Below, piece by piece: positions 50,555 to 58,815 of a DNA stretch of 64,000 nucleotides. This stretch comes from Ignavibacteria bacterium (GTDB taxonomy: Bacteria > Bacteroidota > Ignavibacteria > Kapaibacteriales > Kapaibacteriaceae): NCBI GenBank assembly GCA_013204605.1, contig JABMNI010000060.1, forward strand, positions 25,359 to 89,358. Direction: 5' to 3'. Position numbers and translations under genes: made by a program. Positions within the stretch are counted from its first letter, which is position 1. Every line of letters starts with the position of its first letter. Under the pieces are notes generated by a model that did no database searches, had not been told where the DNA came from, and saw nothing but the letters and a program-made list of their open reading frames with translations.

Positions 50555-51570
50555 TGGGGCACACAAAATATTGGCTTCATGCTTTGCTGTTCGTTTTGAC
50601 ATTTATATCTGCAATGGGCGCCGGAGCTTCTTGGTTAATGAAGGACGTTACAGAAGTGACACAATGGCATTACGGTTTCACCTACGCCGCGTTGCTACTT
50701 GGTTTTCTGACCGCCCATGAATTTGGCCATTACTTTGCAGCCAGATATCATGGAGTTGATGCAACCCTCCCGTATTTCATTCCAATGCCGATTTTTAGTC
50801 TGAACCCATTTGGTACGTTTGGGGCGGTGATTAAAACGCGGAGTCAAATTTTATCACGGAAGGTATTGTTTGATATTGCTGTTAGCGGACCGGTTGCGGG
50901 ATTTATTGCTTGCTTGATAATCTTGACAATTGGTTTTGCCACGCTTCCGCCTTTCGAATATATTCTCACCATCCATCCTGAGTACGCATATACAAATGTG
51001 CCGTTGGCTGGGATGTATTTTGGCGATACTATATTGTTTTCCGTGTTCAAAGACATTTTTTCTGGTTCAGCCCCCTACATTCCTCCAATGAACGAAGTGT
51101 ATCATTATCCGTTTTTATGTGTTGGCTGGTTTGGATTGGTAGTTACTACACTTAACATGCTTCCGTTTGGACAGTTGGATGGTGGACATGTGTTGTATGC
51201 GTTGATTGGTAAAAAACAACATGTAGTGGCTACAGTTTTGTGGAGAGTGATTGTTGTGTTGTTTTTCTGTGCGTTGATTTCAATAATGCACGATCTTTTG
51301 CAAATCCCATCGGCCAATGGTGCCGTGATGTGGCTGCAATTGAATATCGATCCAACGCTATCAGGAATGATTAATGCGGCGCCCTGGTTGTTCAAATATT
51401 TCACGGGTTGGATTCCGTTCGCTATACTCGTCCGATTTATTATCGGTATCAAACACCCTGTCATTCAGGATCCGGAGCCGCTTTCACGTGGACGGATGTT
51501 CATTGGTTGGGCTAGTTTGGCTATCCTCATTTTATGCTTCGCCCCTCGGTTTATCTACTTCGTACCGTGA
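50554..51570 (+). CDS. M50-family (site-2 protease type) membrane peptidase
   Basis: 338-residue intramembrane zinc peptidase with about seven membrane segments. The zinc motif HEFGHY (H55, E56, H59) lies at the end of a helix, and NMLPFGQLDGGH supplies the third ligand. It lacks the PDZ domain of RseP and resembles the PDZ-less FtsH-interacting/archaeal-type S2P group. It may cleave a membrane-bound regulator; no anti-sigma gene is adjacent. The next gene begins inside its last 37 bases. Confidence 0.9.
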   Translation: MGHTKYWLHALLFVLTFISAMGAGASWLMKDVTEVTQWHYGFTYAALLLGFLTAHEFGHYFAARYHGVDATLPYFIPMPIFSLNPFGTFGAVIKTRSQILSRKVLFDIAVSGPVAGFIACLIILTIGFATLPPFEYILTIHPEYAYTNVPLAGMYFGDTILFSVFKDIFSGSAPYIPPMNEVYHYPFLCVGWFGLVVTTLNMLPFGQLDGGHVLYALIGKKQHVVATVLWRVIVVLFFCALISIMHDLLQIPSANGAVMWLQLNIDPTLSGMINAAPWLFKYFTGWIPFAILVRFIIGIKHPVIQDPEPLSRGRMFIGWASLAILILCFAPRFIYFVP

Positions 51571-53225
51571 CCGCAAATCAACATACAATAGTAGCGTCAG
51601 TGATGGTTATTGTGGGACTTTATGTAGTTCACTTGTCGAAGTATGAAATTCAACCGTGGGACGAAGGACTCTACGCCGTGCGCGGTGAGAGCATTGTGCG
51701 TTTTGGAAACATCATCGATCAGTCAGAACATGCACTCGGCGGCGAGTACTCCAGCACGCCACCACCAATGGCATCGTGGGGAGTCGCTCTAGGCATTGCA
51801 GCATTCGGCAGGAACACGTTCGGCGTTAGAGTGTTTTCAATTGTATGCTCTGCCATTTGCCTGTTGGCATTGTATTCTATCTGCGTCCGACACCTTTCGC
51901 ATCGGTCATCACTAATCGCAGTAATTCTGTTGGCCACAGCCATCCCCTGGGTGGTGTACTCGCGTCAAGCCATGTCGGAAATTCCCCTTATCACAGGCAT
52001 GCTCCTCTGTTGGAGCGCATTGTATTTAGCTGCCAACAACCGAATCAAAAACAATCTGCTAATTGCAGTAGCACTCTTTGCCGCAGGCTTCGCCGCAGCA
52101 CTTCTGTCAAAGTACGTGATAGGATTTCTGCCGCTCGTGTTGATAATCTTAGTGTGGGAAAACTCACGCGCAAAAAAAACTTTCTTGGTAGGGGGCTTGA
52201 TAGGATTTGCACTAGCCATGCCGTGGTTTGTTTGGATGGCTATCAATCATCAAGCGGCGTTCATCGATGCAATTGTGTTACGGCATCTAACTGAAGTGGT
52301 GGAGGGTAACTCTGGTGGCGGAAACTATCTATATACTTTGAACCAATTAATTGTTGGACAACCCGCATTCATAATAGCAATCGGGTCGGTGATTGCATTA
52401 ACGAGGACTCTTAGAAAGTCATTCGATTCAGAGCCTTGGGTTGTAGTAGCTATGCTGTGGTTTAGCATTGGATTGGTAGTGTTTACATTGTCGGCAACCA
52501 AGAACCCTCACTATGTTGTGCTTTTGTTGCCACCAGCGGCAATGCTCACACTCTGGGCATATGAAAGAGTTACGCGTAGATTGAAAACGGCATCCGTGTA
52601 TATCTTGTGTGCTATTGTGTGGACCACAGCTGTGTGGTCTGCACTGCCATCATTGCGTGGAGATGTAAAGGCTTTGCATTTTTCTCCGTTGGTGTTTGTA
52701 AGTATAGCCTTTATAGCTGCCGCCGTATTCTTTGTTATAGTGTTTCATCGGAAAAAGTTTTTCGATGGAGTTACGATGAGGATGGTTCAATATTCATTGG
52801 TCGGACTTTGTATAGTTGGCTTTACACGAGCTGCCTTTGTAGTGTGGAAAGGGCGCCCCGATGACATTAAAGGGGGCAAGGCAGTAGCGGCGCAGTTGTT
52901 GGAGAGTACGCCGTTTAATAAGCATTTCGCCTATCTTTTCCATGCGCAAAATGTAGCAGATTCTATAAACCCTCAGCTTGCTTGGTACACCGCGGGTTGG
53001 ATGTCGAATTGGGACAGTTCATACACCTATACACCACACGCAATGCCAAATGATTCTGCCGACGTAGGAATTGCAGCTACAACTGTTTACCAAATGCCAT
53101 TATACATTGTGTACTATCATCCTGGAATAGCAAAAGAGCAACAACAATTGGTGGCAACAACGGCGGCATTGCTGTATGATGTGGCGGAAGAATCCGGCGT
53201 GTACACTCTTTTTCGCCGACGCTGA
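51534..53225 (+). CDS. Membrane glycosyltransferase of the PMT/ArnT (GT39/GT83) type
   Basis: 563-residue protein with about 11 membrane helices. The catalytic acidic pair D43-E44 in IQPWDEGLYAVRGES sits in the first periplasmic loop, as in ArnT and protein O-mannosyltransferases; such enzymes use a polyprenyl-phosphate sugar donor. YSRQAMSEIPLITGMLL and SATKNPHYVVLLLPPAAML are further family blocks. Acceptor (lipid A, protein or other) cannot be told. The ATG lies within the M50 gene. A 24-bp tandem duplication starts right after its stop. Confidence 0.85.
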   Translation: MLRPSVYLLRTVTANQHTIVASVMVIVGLYVVHLSKYEIQPWDEGLYAVRGESIVRFGNIIDQSEHALGGEYSSTPPPMASWGVALGIAAFGRNTFGVRVFSIVCSAICLLALYSICVRHLSHRSSLIAVILLATAIPWVVYSRQAMSEIPLITGMLLCWSALYLAANNRIKNNLLIAVALFAAGFAAALLSKYVIGFLPLVLIILVWENSRAKKTFLVGGLIGFALAMPWFVWMAINHQAAFIDAIVLRHLTEVVEGNSGGGNYLYTLNQLIVGQPAFIIAIGSVIALTRTLRKSFDSEPWVVVAMLWFSIGLVVFTLSATKNPHYVVLLLPPAAMLTLWAYERVTRRLKTASVYILCAIVWTTAVWSALPSLRGDVKALHFSPLVFVSIAFIAAAVFFVIVFHRKKFFDGVTMRMVQYSLVGLCIVGFTRAAFVVWKGRPDDIKGGKAVAAQLLESTPFNKHFAYLFHAQNVADSINPQLAWYTAGWMSNWDSSYTYTPHAMPNDSADVGIAATTVYQMPLYIVYYHPGIAKEQQQLVATTAALLYDVAEESGVYTLFRRR

Positions 53226-53281
53226 AGATTGCCCTAAAACCTATCCCTAAGATTGCCCTAAAACCTATCCCTAAGATTGCC
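53226..53281. repeat. 24-bp perfect tandem duplication between convergent stop codons
   Basis: Copies at 53226-53249 and 53250-53273 are identical and 8 bp of a third copy follow. It begins directly after the TGA of the glycosyltransferase gene and includes the TAG of the exporter gene (53271-53273). On the minus strand the unit contains TTAGGGATAGG. Confidence 0.95.
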
Positions 53282-55121
53282 TAGAATTACTCCCAAACTG
53301 CAATGAATGCAATTTGAAGTAGGCTCCGCGTTTATCTAGCAGCTCATTGTGCGAGCCTTCCTCTACTATAGAACCGTTCTCGAATACGAGAATTCTCGTG
53401 GCATTAACAATGGTAGATAGTCTATGCGCTACCACCACGGCAGTTCGATTCTTCAAAACGGCTGAGATTGCTTCTTGAACAATTCTTTCGCTTTCGGTAT
53501 CTAACGCAGACGTTGCTTCGTCGAATAATAATATTTCAGGCTCATTCGCTATCGCTCTGGCAATAGCTATTCGCTGCCGCTGTCCACCTGATAACTTCAT
53601 CCCTCTGTCACCAAGAATAGTGTGATACCCCTCCGGCAAAGCAGAAACGAATTCATGTGCATGTGCAACCGAGGCCGCGCGCTCCACTTGCGCTTCAGTG
53701 GGTTGTATCATTCCTATTGCGATGTTGTTCATGGCAGTGTCGTTAAACAAAACCGTGTCTTGCCCAACAATACCAAACAACTTCCGGTATTGAACCATGT
53801 TCAGCCTCTTAACATCTACGCCATCAATTGAGATACCCCCACTTGTTGGGTCGTAAAATCGTAGTAGTAAATCCAGCATCGTCGATTTACCACTTCCACT
53901 TGCTCCTACCAACGCAACTGTATCACCTTTTCTAATGCGGAACGAAACGTCCCGAAGTACCGGCGCATTTTCGTAGGCAAAATTTAGCCGGTCAACCACA
54001 ATCGAATCTTTGAATTCGGTAACGGGCTCAACCCCGCTTATCACTATGGGTTTTTCATCGAGTAGTTGAACAATATTCTCAGCCGCTGAAATTCCACGTT
54101 GCATTGTGCCAATTGTAGACACAATCACCGTGATTGGCTGCATTAATCCAAACAATAGAAACAAAAACGTTACCAAGCTGGACGGCTCAATATTACCTTC
54201 AGCTAATTGAATTCCACCAGCATAGAACACACCCACAAGTGCCAGAATTCCAAACGTATCGTTAACCAGTGGAACAAGACCAAGGACCTTAGTGTTCTTA
54301 ATTGCGGTCTTGACAAAATGCAATGTTTGGGAGTAGAACTTGGTTTGCATTGTAACCTCAAGTCCCATTGCCTTGACAACCCTAACGCCACCTACCGTCT
54401 CTTGCAAGGTTGAAGTGTATTCTGCCTGAGCCTTTTGTAACCGCGATCCATAACGTCTCAAAAACTTTGTCGACGTTTTAATAAACCCAAACCCCAAAAG
54501 GCTTATGGTTACTGAAACCAACGTCAGCATAGGTGAAATTGCAATTAGTAAGGCCACGTAAATGAGAATGGTTGTGGATTCTCTCCACATCGTGGTTATG
54601 GAGTTAATCGTAGCGCTATTCATTACGGCTACGTCATTTGTCAATAATGATATCACAGAACCGGATTTCGTGCGAGAGTAGAATGCCATTGGAAGTTCCG
54701 TCAACTTCGTAAACAACGTATCTCGAATATTCTTCATTACGCCTTCTTCAAGCTTTGTGGAAATAATATTCCCGAAGTACTTAGAAAGCCCCCTAACAAC
54801 AAACAGGCAGAAAATCAAAATGCTGAGGTTGCGAATGGAATCGAAAAATTGATCCGAAACAATAACAGAGTAAACAATGTCATCGAACCAAGCCTTGAAT
54901 CCCGATGCCAATTTCGAGGCTACGGGTATTGTACTCGAAGCATCACCCTTACCGAAAAGCGTGCGAAAAACTGGTTCTACAATGGCCAGCACCAAGGCAT
55001 TCACTGCTGAGAACACAAGATTTGCTATGAACGAAATCAATAACAATGGCCAAAACGGTTTCACGAAGTGGAAAACGCGCGGCATTATTGAACGGAATGA
55101 ATATGGTGTGGGCTGACTCAA
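53271..55121 (-). CDS. ABC exporter with fused permease and ATPase (MsbA-like)
   Basis: 616 residues. The N-terminal type I exporter membrane domain has six helices and the LPMAFYSRTKSGSVISLLTND coupling region. The ATPase domain carries Walker A GASGSGKST, signature LSGGQRQR, Walker B ILLFDEATSALD and the switch histidine in VVAHRLSTI. The layout is that of MsbA-type lipid or drug exporters; lipid A-core flipping is the likely housekeeping role, but no lipid A gene is adjacent. The end of the gene is made of the 24-bp repeat, so its stop codon is a product of that duplication region. Confidence 0.9.
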   Translation of the reverse strand: MSQPTPYSFRSIMPRVFHFVKPFWPLLLISFIANLVFSAVNALVLAIVEPVFRTLFGKGDASSTIPVASKLASGFKAWFDDIVYSVIVSDQFFDSIRNLSILIFCLFVVRGLSKYFGNIISTKLEEGVMKNIRDTLFTKLTELPMAFYSRTKSGSVISLLTNDVAVMNSATINSITTMWRESTTILIYVALLIAISPMLTLVSVTISLLGFGFIKTSTKFLRRYGSRLQKAQAEYTSTLQETVGGVRVVKAMGLEVTMQTKFYSQTLHFVKTAIKNTKVLGLVPLVNDTFGILALVGVFYAGGIQLAEGNIEPSSLVTFLFLLFGLMQPITVIVSTIGTMQRGISAAENIVQLLDEKPIVISGVEPVTEFKDSIVVDRLNFAYENAPVLRDVSFRIRKGDTVALVGASGSGKSTMLDLLLRFYDPTSGGISIDGVDVKRLNMVQYRKLFGIVGQDTVLFNDTAMNNIAIGMIQPTEAQVERAASVAHAHEFVSALPEGYHTILGDRGMKLSGGQRQRIAIARAIANEPEILLFDEATSALDTESERIVQEAISAVLKNRTAVVVAHRLSTIVNATRILVFENGSIVEEGSHNELLDKRGAYFKLHSLQFGSNSRQS

Positions 55122-55153
55122 TCTTGTGTAAGAATAATTGCTTGAATATGAAA

Positions 55154-56305
55154 TTACTTGTTCAAAGTTTCTTGATATTTCTCGGCATACTGTACAATTG
55201 CGTTACTCATTGCATTTACCATTTTTGTTTGCCCACTGCTACTTGAAATGAATGACGCATCTTTTTCGTTGGATAAAAACGCAGTCTCAAAAAGTACGTT
55301 GGGCATCGAAGCACCGACCAATACATAAAAGCCGGCTTGATTGACACCGCGGTTTTGGAGTGGCGAATTTTGTGCAACGGTTTTCTGAAGATTTGATGCA
55401 AACAGCTCACTAAACCGAACAAAACTACGTTGGGCCATAGTTGCAACAATAATCTGCTCCTCATCCATGGCTCCATACCGCTTGTTGGGTTTTTCAAACT
55501 GAACCGAAGAGTTCTCGCGAGACGCTACTCTGGCGGCATCTGCGTTGCGTCCCGGACGCAATATGTACGTCTCGCAACCATTTGCCGGATGCGGCTTTGT
55601 TGGCATACTGTTGCAGTGAATGCTAACAAATAGTTTCCCACCCGCTTCATTTGCTATCTGTGTGCGCCGAAACAACTCCACAAACACATCTGTTTCTCTC
55701 GTCATTACCACCTTAGTATCTGGCATCAACGTTCGTAGCTTGTCGCGAAGTTGCAGCGCTAGCTGCAACGTCACGTCTTTTTCAAAGACACCGTTCACAC
55801 CTTCAGCACCCCCATCAACACCGCCGTGGCCAGCATCGATAACAATTACATCTAACATCCATTTTCTGCCATTTGCGCCTGAAGCGCGCACCTTGGCGCC
55901 GCGGGAGACTGACAACACAAGAGCATTTGAACCATCACGAGTAATCTCAACTTCCGAATTTGCAACACCTGCTTCGATACGTAGAACAAGAATGTTGCGT
56001 ATGAGCTTGCTACTTACTGCAATGCTGTGCAGAGCACAAGATTCGTGCACGGCATCGTTTTCAATTCCCATATCCGGCAGCCGTACAAGAATTTCAGACC
56101 CAGACAATTCCGGCTTTTGGAATGACTCAATAGTTGTCGACGCGATAATTCGAATGGTAACAACATCGTTTATCAATTCGCAGCGGACAGACTCAATGCG
56201 ATTAGCAGATGGGGAGGCTTGAGAAAACAGGGTAGGGGGCTGAGTGGTTGTCAGCGCAGAAATAAACAACAGGAACAGAGAAAATTGTAGACTCTTGTTA
56301 ATCAA
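55154..56305 (-). CDS. N-acetylmuramoyl-L-alanine amidase (Amidase_3, AmiC-like)
   Basis: 383-residue cell-wall hydrolase. Signal peptide ends LFS|QASP. Residues 30-145 form an AMIN-like beta domain for targeting. The zinc amidase domain shows IDAGHGGVDGGAEG (zinc histidine), the glutamate in FEKDVTLQLA, SIHCNSMP (second histidine) and the catalytic glutamate in LFETAFLSNEKD. It separates daughter cells or remodels the wall. Its start overlaps the corA end by 8 nt. A periplasmic location is expected. Confidence 0.92.
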   Translation of the reverse strand: MINKSLQFSLFLLFISALTTTQPPTLFSQASPSANRIESVRCELINDVVTIRIIASTTIESFQKPELSGSEILVRLPDMGIENDAVHESCALHSIAVSSKLIRNILVLRIEAGVANSEVEITRDGSNALVLSVSRGAKVRASGANGRKWMLDVIVIDAGHGGVDGGAEGVNGVFEKDVTLQLALQLRDKLRTLMPDTKVVMTRETDVFVELFRRTQIANEAGGKLFVSIHCNSMPTKPHPANGCETYILRPGRNADAARVASRENSSVQFEKPNKRYGAMDEEQIIVATMAQRSFVRFSELFASNLQKTVAQNSPLQNRGVNQAGFYVLVGASMPNVLFETAFLSNEKDASFISSSSGQTKMVNAMSNAIVQYAEKYQETLNK

Positions 56306-57326
56306 GCCAACCTCGGCGCTTGAATGAGACTATCATGAGAACGGCGATCAATACAATTACAACAATGACTGCTGGATAGGCCCATTGTAAGCGTAACTCA
56401 GGCATATGCTGAAAGTTCATCCCGTAGAAACTTGTTATAAAGGTTATGGGTAAAAAGACAGTGCTAATAACGGTGAGTACCTTCATCACGTTATTTAATC
56501 TTGACGAAGTAACAGAAAAATAAACTTCAACCAGACCAGAAACTAATTCCTTTACGGTTTCAACTTGATCAGAAACACGGACTAAATGATCGTAGACATT
56601 CCTATAATACACAGATTCGACGATCGAGACCATGGGAAATTCACCCCTACTTAGGCGGTACACAATTTCGCGGAGATAATGAATAGTGCGGAGAAATTTT
56701 TGCAACGATCTACGAAGATGTAACAATCGCATCAACGTCTTTGTGGAAGGTTGATTTAATACTACACCCTCTAAACTCTCCACTTTCTGTTCGTAATGAT
56801 TTGAAATCTCAATGTAGTTGTCAACAACAAAGTCGAGCACCAAATGTAAAACGAAATCCGGCCCTTTTCTCATTACCTGAGGATTTTTCGTGCAGCTAGC
56901 CGTTGTTTGACTAATTGACTGAAGTGAATGTGAATGGTGGGTAACTAATACGTTGGAATTTACTACGGCACTCAATTGAGTCGTTAAAATGTGTAATCCC
57001 TTGTGACCTGATTCATCAGACGCTGCGGCTTTCCGCAATTCCATTGCGTGTGCTATGACCAGCAAATAGAATTCGAATTCCTCCACCTTTGGGTGATGAA
57101 TTTCTTCGTTATCAGTTTTGTTTAGCCCCCTACGAATATCAGACAAAGCCAATGTGTGGATTGGCAAGCAGTCTTCAAAAACCAGCTTCTCCTCCTCTGG
57201 AGTTGGATCAGCGATATCAATCCAAACCATTGTGTTGGCACCGAATTCCGACTTGACAACTTGGACCAATTCATCGGTTTGAATTTCCTTTAATGTCAGG
57301 CCATCATAGTATAAAATGTTGAGCAT
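56298..57326 (-). CDS. corA: CorA-family magnesium/cobalt transporter
   Basis: 342 residues. The large cytosolic N-terminal domain is followed by two C-terminal membrane helices with the selectivity motif GMN in TSFYGMNFQHMPE between them, and a basic end (FKRRGWL). Length is typical (about 316-370). It likely imports magnesium as a pentamer. The divergent rlmD start lies 51 nt away; the downstream amidase gene overlaps its end, so both are read from one promoter in this gap. Confidence 0.93.
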   Translation of the reverse strand: MLNILYYDGLTLKEIQTDELVQVVKSEFGANTMVWIDIADPTPEEEKLVFEDCLPIHTLALSDIRRGLNKTDNEEIHHPKVEEFEFYLLVIAHAMELRKAAASDESGHKGLHILTTQLSAVVNSNVLVTHHSHSLQSISQTTASCTKNPQVMRKGPDFVLHLVLDFVVDNYIEISNHYEQKVESLEGVVLNQPSTKTLMRLLHLRRSLQKFLRTIHYLREIVYRLSRGEFPMVSIVESVYYRNVYDHLVRVSDQVETVKELVSGLVEVYFSVTSSRLNNVMKVLTVISTVFLPITFITSFYGMNFQHMPELRLQWAYPAVIVVIVLIAVLMIVSFKRRGWLD

Positions 57327-57352
57327 TGCTTACTGATCAATTAACGATAACG

Positions 57353-57360
57353 TAGATTTG
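57353..57360 (+). promoter_or_regulatory. TAnnTTTG -7 box before rlmD
   Basis: TAGATTTG ends 16 nt before the ATG, which implies a leader of only about 10 nt. A TTG at 57326-57328 is 24 nt upstream of the box. Confidence 0.4.
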
Positions 57361-57376
57361 CCGTTCAATTTACGCT

Positions 57377-58807
57377 ATGAAAAGAAAGAAAGACGATAGA
57401 ATTGGGACTGAGGTCGATATAACTATCGACAGTATTGGAACAGAGGGCGTTAGTGTTGGGCGATTAGACGGTATAGTGTACTTCGTTCGAGGGGCACTGC
57501 CGGGTGAGCAAGTACGAGCAAAAATTGTTCGTAGTCACCGCCGACATCTTGAAGCCGAAGCCGTACAAATTCAGGTCGCATCATCCGAACGGACACAACC
57601 TGTGTGCCCGGAGTTTGGCGTATGTGGTGGTTGTAAGTGGCAGCATCTGGAATATTTTGCTCAAACCACGTGGAAACGTCAGCATGTTGTGGATGCCTTT
57701 GAACGCATTGCAAATATGAAGAACATCGACGTGCGAGAAATTGTGACTGCGGATAAGGTTTACGGTTATCGCAACAAGATGGAATTTTCGTTTGGAGCTT
57801 CGAAGTGGCTAACCTCGGCTGAGATAGAATCGGGCGAAACATTCGAAACAGATTTTGCTCTTGGCCTTCACGTGCCTGGTCGTTTCGATAAAGTTCGAGA
57901 TGTAGAACGTTGCTATCTGCAATCAGATCTTGCAAATACTTTGTTAAAATTCGTTCGTGATCTAACCGAATCGAATCCGTTGCCAGCTTACCATCCAAGA
58001 AGTCACGATGGGTTTCTTAGAAACCTGGTATTGCGATCGAGTATGTTGAATAACAACGTGATGGCAATGTTGATTACAACATCGGTGCTCGATGATGTGC
58101 AACAGAGTTTTGTTGATGCTTGGATGAAGTGCAACTCGTTGCTGCCGGAAGGCTCCACGGTTATTCACGCCGTTAGCGACTCTTGGTCGCCAGTTGCCGT
58201 GGGCGAAATAATGCAACAAATTGGCCCCGGGTTTTTACGTGAGAAAACACACGATGTAGAATTCAATATCTCGCCGTTTTCGTTTTTTCAAACCAACACT
58301 TTGCAACTGCCCAAGTTAGTATCATTGGCGCTTGCAGCTGCTGAGATAGATGATGCAGACTGTGTGTGGGACCTATACTGCGGAACGGGTACACTGAGTC
58401 TGCCCGCCGCGGGAATGGCCAAACATGTGGTAGGTGTTGAACTTTCAGCGTCATCGATAGACGATGCAGAGAGCAACGCTCAATTGAATTCAATCAACAA
58501 CGTTGAGTTTCACGCACTCGACCTCCATTCAAAAAAAGCAATTTCATACTTAACGTCGCTCCCCAAACCCGATGTTGTGATTATTGATCCGCCTCGTTCA
58601 GGCATGCATCCACAAGTGGTTGAACACCTGCTGGAATTGGGACCATCTCGGATTTCTTATGTGTCGTGCAACCCGGCAACACAGGCGCGAGATTGCCAGT
58701 TGTTGTCTGAAAAGTATGAAGTAGTATTTGTCACGCCAGTAGATATGTTCCCACAAACTCATCATGTGGAAGCAGTGGCAATGTTACGACTGAAACCTAT
58801 TGCGTAG
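57377..58807 (+). CDS. rlmD: 23S rRNA (uracil-5)-methyltransferase RlmD/RumA family
   Basis: 476 residues. A TRAM domain (residues 10-68) is followed by a [4Fe-4S] motif C77-x5-C83-x2-C86 in VCPEFGVCGGCKW, with a later cysteine (ERCYLQ) as probable fourth ligand. The SAM domain has WDLYCGTGTLSLPA, IIDPPRSGMHP and the catalytic cysteine in YVSCNPATQARD. These identify the RumA group, which makes m5U in 23S rRNA (U1939 for RlmD); the exact base cannot be proven. Its TAG stop is part of the iterated motif at 58806. Confidence 0.9.
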   Translation: MKRKKDDRIGTEVDITIDSIGTEGVSVGRLDGIVYFVRGALPGEQVRAKIVRSHRRHLEAEAVQIQVASSERTQPVCPEFGVCGGCKWQHLEYFAQTTWKRQHVVDAFERIANMKNIDVREIVTADKVYGYRNKMEFSFGASKWLTSAEIESGETFETDFALGLHVPGRFDKVRDVERCYLQSDLANTLLKFVRDLTESNPLPAYHPRSHDGFLRNLVLRSSMLNNNVMAMLITTSVLDDVQQSFVDAWMKCNSLLPEGSTVIHAVSDSWSPVAVGEIMQQIGPGFLREKTHDVEFNISPFSFFQTNTLQLPKLVSLALAAAEIDDADCVWDLYCGTGTLSLPAAGMAKHVVGVELSASSIDDAESNAQLNSINNVEFHALDLHSKKAISYLTSLPKPDVVIIDPPRSGMHPQVVEHLLELGPSRISYVSCNPATQARDCQLLSEKYEVVFVTPVDMFPQTHHVEAVAMLRLKPIA

Positions 58808-58815
58808 GGGGCTTA
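58806..58815. other. Copy of the iterated AGGGGGCT motif bridging two convergent stop codons
   Basis: AGGGGGCTTA occupies 58806-58815. It overlaps the TAG of rlmD (58805-58807) and the TAA (read leftward) of the subtilisin gene (58813-58815). Only 5 nt separate the two stops, so the motif fills the whole intergenic space. Confidence 0.9.

Noticed and set aside
53226..53281. Minus-strand TTAGGG-like repeats as a telomere or replication signal
   Set aside because: Only two full copies of a 24-bp unit are present between convergent genes, which is too few for any telomere-like function.
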